29,237 nucleotides of DNA from Chara braunii (taxonomy: Eukaryota; Streptophyta; Charophyceae; Charales; Characeae), in assembly GCA_003427395.1 (NCBI GenBank), contig BFEA01000101.1:980043-1009279 (forward strand), given 5' to 3'. Positions 1 to 10,654 of this stretch are shown one piece after another. The translations under genes were made by a program, and so were the position numbers. A model generated the notes under the pieces. It saw only the letters and a program-made list of their open reading frames with translations, did not search any database and was not told the origin of the DNA. Within the stretch, counting starts at the first letter, position 1; the number at the start of each line of letters is the position of its first letter.

Positions 1-720
1 TTTTTTTTTTCGTTTCAAGAGAGTGCCCCATAGCTACGTGGCGCGTCATTGTCTCTTGACCCATAGCTACATGGCGGTATTGCCACTGGCGATGGCAGTG
101 GCATGACCGCACTCTCCCTCTGCCATACACCCACGCGCACACGCACACAGACTCTGGGCCGCACTCTCTCTCTGACACCCATGCACGGACACACGCACAC
201 ACTTTTTTTTCGTTTCTTTACCACAGGCGATCCCACGTTTCTTTCTTTTTTCGTTTATTTTTTTCGTTTCTTTTTTTTTGTCTGCTCATACCACAGGCGA
301 TGCCACGTTATTTTTTTTTTTTTTCCTCTTTTTTTTCACTTCTTTTCTTATTTTCTTGTTGTTGTTTTTTTTTTTTTCTCTTTTCCTCTTCTTTTCTCCT
401 TTTCTTTGTTTTTTCAACTCGAACTCGAACTTGAATGTTCTCGCCCGATTGTTTTGTCGCCGCTCGTGGGAAACGCAAAAACGACGCATATCAGAAACGA
501 AAACGAAAACGAAAACGACAACAGGACGGAAGAAAAATGAGAAAACGAAAAAAAAAAAAAAAAGAAATTGGGGAAAAAAAAAGAAAACCAAATAAAAGAA
601 TGCGAAAAAAAAAAAAGAAAACCACTGAAAACACAATTAAAAAAAGTGGTTGGGCCACAACATGAAAATCGAAAAACAAAACCGAAAAGCACAACTTTTT
701 TTTTTTCTTTTTTTCAATTT
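1..720. repeat. Low-complexity T-rich to A-rich tract with short direct repeats
   Basis: The + strand is almost pure T/C with repeated TTTTCGTTTC blocks from about 200 to 412, then becomes almost pure A/G with repeated GAAAACGAAAAC blocks from about 490 to 700. The two halves are therefore roughly complementary. A CA-rich patch lies at 120-205. Two short direct repeats are visible: CCATAGCTACRTGGCG at 28 and 61, and a 22-base TACCACAGGCGAT-type block at 219 and 289. Open frames here are low-complexity Phe/Lys runs and are not credible genes. Confidence 0.7.
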
Positions 721-1000
721 TTCGAAAGCGGCCAGACTATCCGACGGCGGGCACTTCGCGATATTCCCTCGCATCGACACCCACCACCGCCCGGTCCCTG
801 TGGGCGCGCTCTCGCGTTTGTCGGCGCGCTGTGAACAATTGGGTACGCGCACCGCTCTGCACGCACCCCCGCCCTCGATCGCCTTCATCCGCCGGGCCGA
901 ATCAAAAGTTCGGCACGATTCCGGCACGCAGCGGAACACGACCTCCCCCCGTGGGCCCACCGCGCTTAAGGGGTAGGATAATAATAATAGTTAACATAAT
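721..1000. other. GC-rich stretch without a recognisable gene
   Basis: A GC- and CpG-rich block of about 250 bases sits between the A/T-rich tract and the AT-rich leader of the LINE. It ends near 970 with GCGCTTAAGGGGTAGG. I see no domain, RNA or terminal repeat. It may be the end of an older transposon, but I found no partner end. Confidence 0.4.
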
Positions 1001-1164
1001 AATTAAAAATATATATAAAGAGGAGAATGAAAAATGAAGAAAAGGGGGTAAAGGGAACGTAAATCAACCTATTCCAAATTGTATCAAAGGATTAACAGTT
1101 CTCAATACCATCTTTTCCTGGTTATTAAAATATGATCGTTGGGTTGAGGAATCCTTGAAGCACA

Positions 1165-2421
1165 ATGACTCGTATTATTCGTCACCAGAGGGCACACAGA
1201 CAGGTTGATTCAATGGTGATATTTCGCGGGGCAATGAGACACATAGCTCACAGACAATTACAAACACCCTTGAGACAAATCCTGCAGAACAGACGGGCAC
1301 AGCCTAATGTCACAAAGAATAATGTACCTCTGACAATTCCTCTGGATGGTGAGATACTCACGGAAGACGAGAGGGCTCATCAGAATCTAGCCCTCCCTCA
1401 GAACTCTGCCCAGGTATCTCCAAACAAAATGCTAGGTACAAATGTGCATTCTTTCCCAATGGCTTCCCTCATTACCTCACGTATAGGGAAAGGAGGATGG
1501 AAGGGTAATCAACACATTCAGGCGATGGTAATCAATCCATTGTATGGTATGAAGGAGGGAGGGGAAATCATCGCAAAGTATGATGTACAAAATTCCAACA
1601 GAACGGATTCGAACAGGAACCATCAACAGCAAGTGCCAGACACTTCTCAATATGCACTGAGTTTTCCTACTTTACACGAAGTAGTAGAGAAATGTTATGG
1701 TAATCGAGGGGGGATAGGGGGAGGAGGGATGAGTAGGGGAAGTGAATGGAGAGGTGAAGAAGGAAGAGAAGGAAAGGAGAGTGGGGAGGAGGGCAGAGGA
1801 GGAGAAGTAGAGAATAAATGAAGGATGAAAGATGATAATAGTATGGGGAACCAGGACAGAATGAAGTTGTCGACTGGATCTGGAATACTCACCTCGGTGG
1901 AAAGGACCGCTCAGACCTCATGGGCAGATAAAGCAAAAGGTCCTTTCCACACTAAGACCCTTGAAGTAAAAAGAACACGTCAGCATGCTTCCCCACTCCA
2001 AATCCCTCTATCGAATTTGCCCTCAGCACGCGCTTTCTTCTATCTAAATTTATTAGTCCCTCTGAAAACAGGGTGGTGGACTGTGGTGGAAAGAAATCTA
2101 TGATAAAATTTTATCCTACCCAAAAGTTAGCAGAGAGAGACGCGGCGCCACGCTAACAATTGGGTTTTTCATGACGATGCAACATTCAAGTCAGTCAATG
2201 AAAATGTTAAATGGGTGTGTAGGCGTCTTGCTTTTTTTAAAGGGAGTCAGGAAGTTGTACAAGAAGAATTTCTTATACAGCCTGTTTCATCCAGTGTCTT
2301 CACAGAACTGAGTATTGATAAAATTGACAAAAAAAACGATAGATGGCTGAAAGAAGCTGAGATGCGATCGGTAAGAAGTCAAAATTTATTCATGGACTCC
2401 CCAAGAACAGGGACCGGATGA
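1165..2421 (+). pseudogene. LINE ORF1, N-terminal part (broken)
   Basis: Open segments at 1165-1821 and 1825-2103 share one frame and are separated by a single TGA. They are polar, Gln/Asn- and Lys/Glu-rich, and contain a SWADKAKG motif like that which starts the folded part of many plant LINE ORF1 proteins. The frame then shifts: the stretch at about 2085-2150 reads on in another frame (KEIYDKILSYPKVSRERRG). It returns to frame 1 at about 2150-2421, where VKWVCRRLAFFKG-type residues resemble the DUF4283-like gag domain of plant LINEs. The first ATG is at 1165, but the true start is uncertain. ORF1 proteins bind LINE RNA in the cytoplasmic RNP. Assignment rests on position before the zinc knuckle and ORF2. 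Confidence 0.55.
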
Positions 2422-3260
2422 ACGACGCCGTCAGATGATGAAGGATTTCCATTGGGTGGAATTTCGACATATCCTAATAGAAATCCAAGCTGCATTCATC
2501 CAGGATTTTGGGGAAGTCCATGATATATTGTGGATTTCATCGATCCCCTTCCAGCTTTTGCAGCCAGACGAGATGACTATCTTATGCTGACCATAAATCA
2601 TCCCTTCAACCTACCATTTACTATAGATGATGTTATTCCATACAGAGTGGGGGGAAAAAAATTCCATATCCACACAGCGCACAAACTGCGTCCGTGGTGC
2701 TTCCGCTGTAAGGCCTATGGCCATCTTAGCACGGACCAGGCTTGTGAACAGAATCCAGCACGCAGATAAAAGGTGACAGGGAGGTTGATCAGAGACTCTT
2801 TTAAAAACAATTTGTGGAGAACACTGGATCAAGGACACGAGGGGTGGGTGTTCATTGAAGGGTCAGGTAAGGGCTCAAAGCCTAAAGGATGGACGTGGGA
2901 AAAGGAGGTCGAGCCGAACTGGGAAACAAAACCTCCAGATAGCTGGACACCTCCGGAATCAACAGATAGAGTGGTAAGTAAGTCCATCTCAAATGCCTCT
3001 ACATCTGCTCACAATTATCAAACCTTATCGGGGACGAAAGGGAAGCCGGTTTCAATAGATTCGGGTCAAGGGAAGAAAACAGAGCAAACTTCAGAACCAG
3101 ATCCTCAGAATTATCTCAAGGACGAAGGGATTATAATAAAGGGAGGTTACATTGTTGGGCCAAAAAGACAAGCAGAATCAAGTCCAAGATTTGACAATGG
3201 AACAGGATCTGGAAAGTGAACAGGAGTCATCACAAGATCTCTCACTAATCCACAAAAGGA
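2422..3260 (+). pseudogene. LINE ORF1, central part with zinc knuckle (broken)
   Basis: The stretch 2430-2525 reads best in a different frame (QMMKDFHWVEFRHILIEIQ). From 2530 frame 1 continues with DFIDPLPAFAARRDDYLMLTINH and then the zinc knuckle WCFRCKAYGHLSTDQAC at about 2695-2745. Its spacing is C-x2-C-x4-H-x6-C, two residues longer than the standard CCHC between His and the last Cys. An in-frame TAA at 2767-2769 follows, then a Pro/Ser/Lys-rich tail to about 3219. Zinc knuckles after a DUF4283-like domain are typical of plant LINE ORF1 and bind nucleic acid. The unusual knuckle spacing may be a family feature or drift. Confidence 0.65.
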
Positions 3261-3268
3261 ATAGGCTG

Positions 3269-3300
<32 letters not shown>

Positions 3301-5005
3301 AATCAGAAGAGGACCCCATCATCAAATATGGAAGCCTAAGGAAAGGTCACCATCAGATAAAAAGGAAGGGGAGACAAAGCATGTAGAGCAGTCAAAAGAA
3401 GAGGGACAGACCCAAAGACAAGGGGAGCAGGACTTCTTTTGTGATGCCTTTGGACCTGCCCCCATGGACATTGACTTGGAGCAGGCTGGATCAGATAGTT
3501 CCATGACTGAAGCCCCACCTTCACAGGAGGAAGGTTTTATCTCAGTAGAGAAGAAAATGATACAGCTAGCAGAATGGTTGCTCCAACAACTTAAAGAAAA
3601 ATATGGAGCAGCCTCTACCGAGTTTTGGGATTCCTCGTATGTACAACTTATCAACTTGATGAATGTCAGTCCATCTTTGAAAATAGTACTTTATGAGGGG
3701 CTTCCATCGGGTGTTAAATAGACGATAGTCAGTCAACGCATGTTGAAGGCTGTATTAACAATGTTTCAACCACCTTCCCCCACTTCTGAAGACAAAGAGG
3801 TAGAGGGGGAAAAGGGTATGATAACAACCTTGGTATCAGTGAGTACTGATGGCACAGTCCCTGCTCCATTGGATTCTCAAGGGCCGATGGAGTCAGGTTC
3901 AGAAAGTCCGTCCCCTGCCGAGAAAGATATTAAGGGGGAGTCACAGGGAAGCATATTCTATGTGGATACTAATGGACAAGCTAATCAACAACCCCATCCC
4001 CCAGATAACATTGAGAAGGTAGAGTTGGGACAAGTAATCTATGGGGATGTAAATGAACAATTAATTATGACACAAGGAATAATAGGAAGTAATAATATTA
4101 TAAATAATAGCAACCATCGAGTTGGGTCCAAGGATAAAAATGAAGCACCACAGGAATCCAAATCTATTGAGGAAGATCTGGTCATGACCCCACTGGAGGG
4201 GCCTATCTCAGAGCAGTCACTAAGTATGCAAGATTGCCTTGTTCAATAACAGTAAGAGGAGGAAACACAGAATGGTGAAGATTCTGATGATAATCTGTTG
4301 TCCCAAGATTCGAAGGAAGTAATGTCATCTCAGACAGTCCAAAAGGATGAGACATCAGAGGCACAAAACCCTTCGAGGTCAGACCAGCAGGGGCCTGCAC
4401 ATGAGCTAAGAAAGAAAAATCAGTAGCATCCCTCTCCTTCATATTGTCCGCCTCAAGGAGGGTTGGTCCCCACACCGGTGACACAAGACTCAGGAAAAAG
4501 ACAAAAAATGAGGCATGTATTAGAAAAGGGTCACGCAATCAGACCACAACCGCCTAAAGGAAATCTGATCATCTTGGTGAGAAAGAAAGGAGGTAGATGG
4601 GAGGTAGGTCTTTCACCAATGGGACAAGACCAATATGAGGGAGTCACATTGAGGGGATGGTCAACATATGTTGATTATCAAAATGCAGGAGACCGAACTT
4701 TCAAGAGAGATATGCGCGACTTTTTGGTCAAACATTATGATCTTGGACCACAAGCAACCCTCACAGAAATAGGGGAAAAAACTCTTATGACAAAGAGGGA
4801 TATTTTTGTTCGTTTTGAGGATCAGAAAGAGGCAGGGCTGAAATGGTTCTCCCATGCGGCATTGTTAGAGTTACAAAGTCTCAAAGTCAAAGCAAAGGTT
4901 GTGTGGTCCGCCTCGGATGTGGTCGTTTTTCTTATTATTATTCTACGGAGAGGTATCCTACAGTCTGTCGTAGAACTTGACAACGGTAATTGGTTCCGCC
5001 TCTAA
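3152..5005 (+). pseudogene. LINE ORF1, C-terminal part (broken)
   Basis: The reading frame switches from frame 1 to frame 2 across a 29-base A run (3269-3297), which encodes a Lys run and probably caused the shift. Frame 2 then runs to 5005 with stops at 3719-3721, around 4247-4258 and near 4424. The protein is acidic, Ser/Gln-rich and looks disordered to about 4440. A more ordered basic segment follows (RPQPPKGNLIILVRKKGGRW, then a domain to VVELDNGNWFRL). No named domain is recognised there. It abuts ORF2 by less than 100 bases and shares its frame, so ORF1 and ORF2 may be closely coupled in the intact family. Confidence 0.5.
3269..3297 (+). repeat. A29 homopolymer inside LINE ORF1
   Basis: An uninterrupted run of 29 A bases coincides with the switch of the open reading frame from frame 1 to frame 2. 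Length slippage in this run is the simplest cause of the frame change; it is also a place where assembly errors are common. Confidence 0.85.
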
Positions 5006-5083
5006 AAAACTAGGGGGGAGGCTCCTTTATAAAGTTTTGGGGAAGATGGATGCTATACAGGCAGATTATTGTAAGAATCCATC

Positions 5084-5860
5084 TTGGTATCAAGCAACCA
5101 AACTGCAGACCTTGATCTCCGATCTCTAAATGTGAATGGTTTAGCCACGGCAGATGCGGAAAAAAAAGAAGGCAATAATGAAACAATTGAAAGAAGTTGG
5201 GGGAAGAACATGGCCAAGTGTTATATGCATACAAGAAACACATTTAACCAATTTTCCAATTCATGTCCGAGCTCATAACACAGTATGGCCGTTCAATAAG
5301 TTTTCTGCTCCAGCCCCAAAAAGTGGTTCAGCGGGAGTTGCGATTTGGGTCCCACCTGATTCCAGGGCAGAAATAGTTCAGTGGGTGGCCGATAAGGAGC
5401 ATGACAGATGGATATCTGTCATTTTATCGATTGAGACATATTTCTTATGTGTTATTAACATATATGGCCCTAATGAATTAGAAGAAAGAGTTAGGTTCTT
5501 TCAGGATATTAGAGCGCAAATTTCGGGAGGAATCCCGCTAGTCATGACAGGCGATTTCAATGCTGCACCGGATAGATGGCTTGATCGATGAAAAATTCCC
5601 TCTCAATGCCCTCCTTATATAGAAGAAGACAAATTTTTGACTCCTATCGTAGAATTTTCCCTAAAGAAAGGCTATTCAACTGCATACGTAATCAAGGTAA
5701 TCGTCTTCAATCCAGATCTAGAATAAATTTAATTCTAATGTCCGAAGATCTGGATAACACTCTTATTGGCGCAGCTATTTTTCCACAGAGCCCATGGGCG
5801 GACGCAGATCACAAAATGTGTGCAACACTGTCATCCTTCAAAAAGAAACCGGACCAAGGG
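5084..5860 (+). pseudogene. LINE ORF2: AP-type endonuclease (EEP) domain, frameshifted
   Basis: This domain nicks target DNA to prime reverse transcription. The motif series of the exonuclease-endonuclease-phosphatase family is visible in order: LRSLNVNGLA near 5115, VICIQETHLT near 5220 (catalytic Glu), GSAGVAIW near 5326, INIYGPN near 5455, MTGDFNAAP at 5544 (Asp and Asn), and the terminal DADHKM at 5801-5818 (Asp-His). All key residues are present. Frame changes occur near 5160 in an A-rich run (frame 2 to frame 3) and near 5580 (back to frame 2). The coding start is uncertain; the frame is open from 5084. Confidence 0.85.
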
Positions 5861-6735
5861 AGGGGGTTCTATAAGTTAAACATATCCCTCTTATCTCACA
5901 ACCAGTTTAGGCAATACTTAGTGGATATGTGGGAATATTGGTATTCAACGAAAGAGAGGCATAATTCTTACATTTTCTGGTTTAACAATGCTTTGGTCTT
6001 TTTGGCAAGGAAGTGTAATGAATACTCAAAATTACAAGCAAAGAACAGACATTTAAAAGAAATACATATTCAAAAACAAATTTTTAATTATGAATCTCAG
6101 GACCAACTTAATGACTCTTCCCAAACTATCAACATCCAAGAACTAGGAAACTAACTATTAGCTTTTGTTCAACATCGCTGGCAAGGTCAACTAATCAGAG
6201 GCAAGTTGTCAAAATTCTCTTATGAAGGGCAAATGGATACTTCTTTCTTTGCGATGGCTCGGTCACGAGCTAAGCGTTCCGCCATAGACAGTTTAATGAA
6301 TCATAGAGCCCCTCATCGTCCCCCTGAATCGGCATCCTCAGCAGCAAGTCTGAAAGTAGCTTATGATTTTTTTAAAGAATTATTTCGATCATCCAAGGAT
6401 CCGACCTATATTCATGAGGATGACCAAGTCATTGATCTTTTTTTAGCACCACTTTTTCAATCTATTACTCAAGAACAATGTGACATCCTAGAGAGACCAC
6501 TTAATAAAGAGGACTGGACGACCTTAATACAAATGGAGGAAGATAAGACCCCGGGGGTGGATGACCTTCCTAAAGAGTTTTGGAAAATTATGTGGCCTAA
6601 CTTTTCATCGAATTTAGTGCAGTATTTTCAAGAGGTCTGAGAGTCAGGCCAGATGGGTGAAATTGTGAGTCAAGGGATACTTACCTTATTGTACAAAAAT
6701 GAAGATAAAACAAATATCAGGAATTATAGGCCAAT
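5861..6735 (+). pseudogene. LINE ORF2: linker and N-terminal reverse transcriptase
   Basis: Frame 2 continues from the endonuclease with stops at 6152-6154 and about 6638-6640. Typical pre-RT and early RT signatures of plant LINEs appear: DKTPGVDDLPKEFWKIMW near 6545, corresponding to the K-x-PG-x-D-G segment, and GILTLLYKNEDKTNIRNYRPI ending at 6735, corresponding to the LIPK...NYRPISL motif. The domain is cut at this point by the inserted hAT-type element and resumes at 7500. Removing 6736-7499 rejoins the two halves in the same frame. Confidence 0.85.
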
Positions 6736-7491
6736 TAGGGTAACCGGCGTTCGGGACGGGCCGAACGCCCGAACCCGAACGCCCGGACGTATGGGACCCC
6801 TTGGGGATGCGTTCGGCCGTTCGGGCCGAATGCGGACCCCCCCCCCCCCAAGAAAAAAACACAAAAAGTCATCAAAAAATAAAAATAAAAAAAATATGTT
6901 ATGGAGGAAAATAAATTAAACAAGACTGCCTGAGCATTACATCCGAATTCCTTACCAAATTTGAAATACAAATAAAATACGGAAAACAAATACTAATAAT
7001 AAAAATAAAAAGAGAGTTAAATTTAGTGAGTGTGTGAGCATGTTTTCGACACCGCCATCTTTGGCGATTTTTTATTTTTTTTTAGCATAGCTAAATGCCA
7101 TGAAAATTTACAAATGTGTACTTCACATAATACAAAACCCACTGAAAAAGTTTCAAAAAATAATAAAATTGTTTAGACCCCGAACTCAAGTGAAAACAAA
7201 AAGTAAAAAGTGAAAAAATACGTGGGCGAGCACGTTTTGACACCGCCATCTTTGGCGATTTGTAATTCTTATTTGGCTTAGCCAAATGACTTGAAAATTT
7301 ACAGACACGTACCTCACGTCATAGAGAACTCACAAAAACAAATTCAGAAAAAAAATAATTATTTTTAGGCCCCGAAATAAGTTTTGGCGGGGGCCGAAAG
7401 CCGTCGGGTTTGGACCCCGTATGGGACCCCGAACGCCCGTGCGTACGGAGGTCTGCCCGGGGACCTTCGTACGTATGGGCTGGTGACCCTG
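6736..7491. mobile_element. Non-autonomous hAT-type element (756 bp) inserted in LINE reverse transcriptase
   Basis: The insert is flanked by a perfect 8-bp direct repeat AGGCCAAT (6728-6735 and 7492-7499). Its ends are imperfect inverted repeats: TAGGGTAACC on the left and GGTGACCCTG on the right, matching at 8 of 10 positions. An 8-bp target duplication together with (C/T)AGGGT termini is the signature of hAT elements. Removing the element plus one duplication (764 bp) restores NYRPINLLTFVYK in one frame. Both ends are GC-rich with TTCGGG/CCGAAC motifs and a shared CGTATGGGACCCC block; the middle is AT-rich. There is no transposase ORF, so it must have been moved in trans. Confidence 0.85.
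7028..7380. repeat. Internal tandem duplication (period about 191 bp) within the hAT-type element
   Basis: The block GACACCGCCATCTTTGGCGA occurs at 7048 and again at 7239, and the similarity continues for over 100 bases on both sides (GAAAATTTACA, GTA-CTTCAC/CTCAC, AATAATAATT and GACCCCGAA/GGCCCCGAA landmarks). Each unit also holds a small palindrome around TAGC(A/T)TAGCTAA or TTGGCTTAGCCAA. The units have diverged, so the duplication is not recent. Confidence 0.75.
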
Positions 7492-7499
7492 AGGCCAAT

Positions 7500-8185
7500 A
7501 AATTTATTAACATTTGTTTATAAGATATTGTCAAAAACCCTTGCTAATAGAATGATTCCAATTATGTCAGATATAATACATCCTTCTCAGACCGGGTTTA
7601 TAAATTGTAGGCATATACATGATAACATTCTTCTAATTAATGAAATGGTCAAAGTCTCGCGTCAATCCAAACAAAATGCAGCCTTTGTTTTCATAGACTT
7701 TGAAAAAGCATATGATCATGTTGATTGGCATTTCCTTGATGCTTGCCTGAAAAAATTAAATTTTGGTCCGAATATGCGTAGATAGGTCAAAATACTCCAT
7801 ACTAATGCCACAACACGAATTTTGGTTAATGGCCTAATGTCCCCTGAAATACAGATTCAAAGGCCAGTACGGGAAGGGGATCCATTAACACCTTTCCTGT
7901 TTGTTATTGTGATGGAAAATAGGGGCAAATCTTAGAGCAAATCATAACGTTAAGCGTCTTCGCATCTCGGGTATACAGGAAGAGGCAATTCCTATAACAT
8001 CTATGTTTGCGGATGATCTGACTATTATGATGGAGGTATCTGCAACAAACATGGAGAAAATAAAAAACTTACTGGAAAAATTTCCTGTAGTATCAGATAT
8101 GGTGGTCAACTGGGGATGTAAAACTCAAGGATGGTAGATCCACTCTAATGGAGATCGTCCTCCTGAATCTCCTAAGGTACAATGG
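7500..8185 (+). pseudogene. LINE ORF2: reverse transcriptase core with catalytic motifs (broken)
   Basis: The RT resumes with NLLTFVYKILSKTLANRM, then HPSQTGFINCRHIHDN and the motif A block FVFIDFEKAYDHVDW, with the catalytic Asp at 7696-7698. A TAG follows at 7783-7785, where many LINEs have a Trp or another residue. The frame continues with QRPVREGDPLTPFLFVIVME, the R-x-G-x-RQGDPLSP motif. A frameshift between 7920 and 8000 leads to the catalytic motif MFADDLTI, with FADD at 8006-8017. A TAG lies at about 8135. Both metal-binding motifs survive, yet the reading frame is destroyed, so the copy is not autonomous. Confidence 0.9.
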
Positions 8186-10225
8186 TTGCCATTGGAGGCC
8201 CCACTGAGAGTCTTCGGAGTTTCACTTTCAGCTACTGTTAAACCCATCTCTAATGATGAATGGATATCTAAGCCTGCGATTACAAAAATGAATCAGTGGA
8301 AGGGTCAGCATACATCACTTTTTGGCCGAACACTTGTAATCAATAATGTGCTGTTAGCCTCAATATGGTACAAATCAACACTTTGGGCAATAGGTAAGCC
8401 AAGGACCAAGCACCTTCAAAAACAAGTGTCGGCCTTCCTTCGGATGGGAGATCATGAACTAGAAAGAGTTATTCATAGAGTGGCGTGGTCCACCCTAACA
8501 CAACCTAAATGTAGGGGTGGTTTGGGAATCCTGGACCCTTCCCTGCAGTGTCAAGCCTTGTCATTACAATGGATGATAGACCTTATTCTAGGAATTGACA
8601 AACCTTGGCAACCTATGGCTCTTGAACAAATAAGAAAACTGACACCAATTTCTCCGGCGAAAGTGCACCCCCTTACATGGGTAGAAAATAGGTTTTGGAA
8701 CATCCTGCGGCCGTGTGCACACTCAAATCTACAGGGAGAAAGAGGTGCAGCAAAGGTAGATCTCATTGTTGATAATTTATGGGTTTCAATCATGAAAACA
8801 TGGAGGAAATTGCCTTTACCAAATAAACCTTCTCCTACATGTTTTGAGGCAATACTGTGGCAATCCTTATTTGGCAATAGATGGATAACCGATGATAATG
8901 GTTGCATCTATAACAGTTCCTCGACTCCTTGCTCCCAGTGGGTGAAAAAATGGGTAGTACGGGTTACAAACATCTGGGATCACGAAAAAGGAAATTGGAT
9001 GACATCTGATCAGCTTAGGAAAATAATTCCATATGCTCATAGATTAGCCCAAAATTTGGATCATATCATCTGTTCAATAGTATCAATACCACTGGCATGG
9101 GTAAGAGAACTAAGAAAAGGAGTGAGATTTTGGGAAGGGGACTTTGTAACGATTACACAGGATCCCCAATGCTGGCAAGTGGGACAAATAGTAAGCCTCG
9201 TGAAAGAAGGAGCTTTGGTGTCTCTTTTCATGATTACTGCTAATCACCTGCTCCGTCCTTCACAAGATGACCAGTTGGGTTTTTTTCAATTCAAGGAAAT
9301 GTTCAGGATTAGGGTCATTTTTATACCCCCTTCCAAAAGTTGGAGAGTATTCCAACCACAATGCCCCATTGATCCAGCTGAATGGGTGTGGCAAACTGGG
9401 AGGAAGACCAAACCATGCACTTTACAGTCCCTTTCAGTTAAGGCAGTTTATCGTTTGCTAAGACCAAGAGTGGATGTGACATCTATAATAAGAGATCGGT
9501 GAGTTAAACATTTGAATATAGATGTGCACAAAATTCAAAATATAATTTCTTTTAACAAATTAAAACAAAGACCAGCCAAGTTCTCCTCACTACAGTGACA
9601 AATAACTCATAGGTGTCTGCCCACTAATGATTGGCTTATTGGTCATACTAATTTAGAGCAACGGGGTCTGGCACTTCCATGGTGCAAAGCATGTCTTTCG
9701 GTCTTTCCCAATAAAAAGATCAGGGAAACCCTTGAACATGTTTTTATCTAATGCCTTGACACAGTATTGGTATGGAGAAGGTGGGACTGTGTGTGGAGAG
9801 GTCTGACGGGGATTGAATGGCCATGGGACTAGAGAGCCATTCTTCTGGGTCATTGGGAACCAATGAATATACAACTTTCAGAATTTCAGAGAAATTTGTT
9901 TGAAATTGGTCGGAAGGCTATTTTATGGGTAATATGGTACAAAAGGTGCATATATGAAAGAGAAGATGTAAAGCTAGAAGGAACAGAATTTGCTCAACTG
10001 ATCATTCAATTTGTACAGACAGAAATACGGGCACACTGGTTAACAGTCTGTGCAAAGATACATCATTTCCAGCAAAAAAAAGATGTTATTAATAGTATTC
10101 AACAATTTAATCTTAACTGGCTGGGAGGGACTGAAGGAGGTAGCTTGGGGGAAGTGAAATGGCCGGGAAAGGAGGTGCAGGAGGAATCTCTAAAACGGGA
10201 CTATCACCTGATTTTCAAGGACTGA
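8186..10225 (+). pseudogene. LINE ORF2: RT C-terminal region and zf-RVT finger (stops, no frameshift)
   Basis: From the FADD motif at 8003 to 10225 the protein stays in one frame, interrupted only by nonsense codons. The thumb-like region (LFGRTLVINNVLLASIWY; VAWSTLTQPKCRGGLGILDP) is typical of plant LINE ORF2. The zf-RVT region follows at about 9590-9770: LQ*QITHRCLPTNDWL, then WCKAC-x-LSVF...LEHVFI*C. Stops at 9500-9502 and 9596-9598 fall where the second LINE or the family has Trp (TGG to TGA). The stop at 9749-9751 falls where the second LINE has Gln (CAA to TAA). A further TAG lies at 9829. No RNase H domain is visible. Confidence 0.85.
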
Positions 10226-10637
10226 TTTTCACTTCTTCCAGGGGCTGCGCTCAGATCCCCTGATTGCTTTCCTGACCCCTTTTCCCCTTCTGAGTTGGCA
10301 TTGGTTAATATTCAGTGGTATGCTGCGGGAGATAGGAAAAATTTTGTGTTTAGTCAAGGATAGTTAAACTTTAGATCTGTTGAGCAATGCAAGGGGTTTA
10401 TCGTGTATAGGTTTGAATGGTGTTTTTTAGGAGGTTGAACTGCTAGCTTGGACAGGGCTATCTGGCGGCTGGTTACTGGCTGAAGAGGTGGTCCTCCTGT
10501 TGTCACTATGTTTCATGAATTGTATCAGGGACGCTGGACCCGGTTTCCAGCAGGTGCAGCTCCCCACCAATAGAATGGAGCCTGTAGCCGGCCTACTAGT
10601 GATGGCTGCTCTTATCACCATCAAGCCGTGGACAGTT
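10226..10637 (+). other. LINE 3' untranslated region
   Basis: About 410 bases lie between the ORF2 stop and the poly(A) tail, with no credible ORF. The last 110 bases, from GGGACGCTGGACCC at about 10527 to TGCTCTTATCACCATC, recur in diverged form at 12002-12110. A repeated 3' end is expected if the LINE machinery recognises it for priming. Confidence 0.65.
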
Positions 10638-10654
10638 AAAAAAAAAAAAAAAAA
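10638..10654 (+). other. Poly(A) tail of the first LINE
   Basis: A run of 17 A bases closes the LINE 3' end. The next base starts sequence that codes for the middle of a second LINE ORF2, so the second copy abuts this tail directly. Confidence 0.75.

Larger units (their letters stand above)
1000..10654 (+). mobile_element. L1-like non-LTR retrotransposon (LINE), long but decayed copy
   Basis: In order, the element shows an ORF1 with a CCHC-type zinc knuckle, an ORF2 with AP-endonuclease motifs, reverse transcriptase motifs, an RT C-terminal region, a zf-RVT finger, a 3' untranslated region and a 17-base poly(A) tail at 10638-10654. This order is that of plant L1-clade LINEs. The 5' boundary near 1000 is a guess from the change in base composition; I did not find a target-site duplication. 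All frames carry stops and frameshifts, so this is a dead copy. A 756-bp hAT-type element sits inside the RT domain. Base composition is AT-rich, unlike the GC-rich Harbinger element further on. Confidence 0.85.

Noticed and set aside
103-694. Several open frames in both strands within the first 700 bases
   Set aside because: They translate to Phe/Lys/Arg homopolymer-like runs from T- and A-rich simple sequence and have no domain content.
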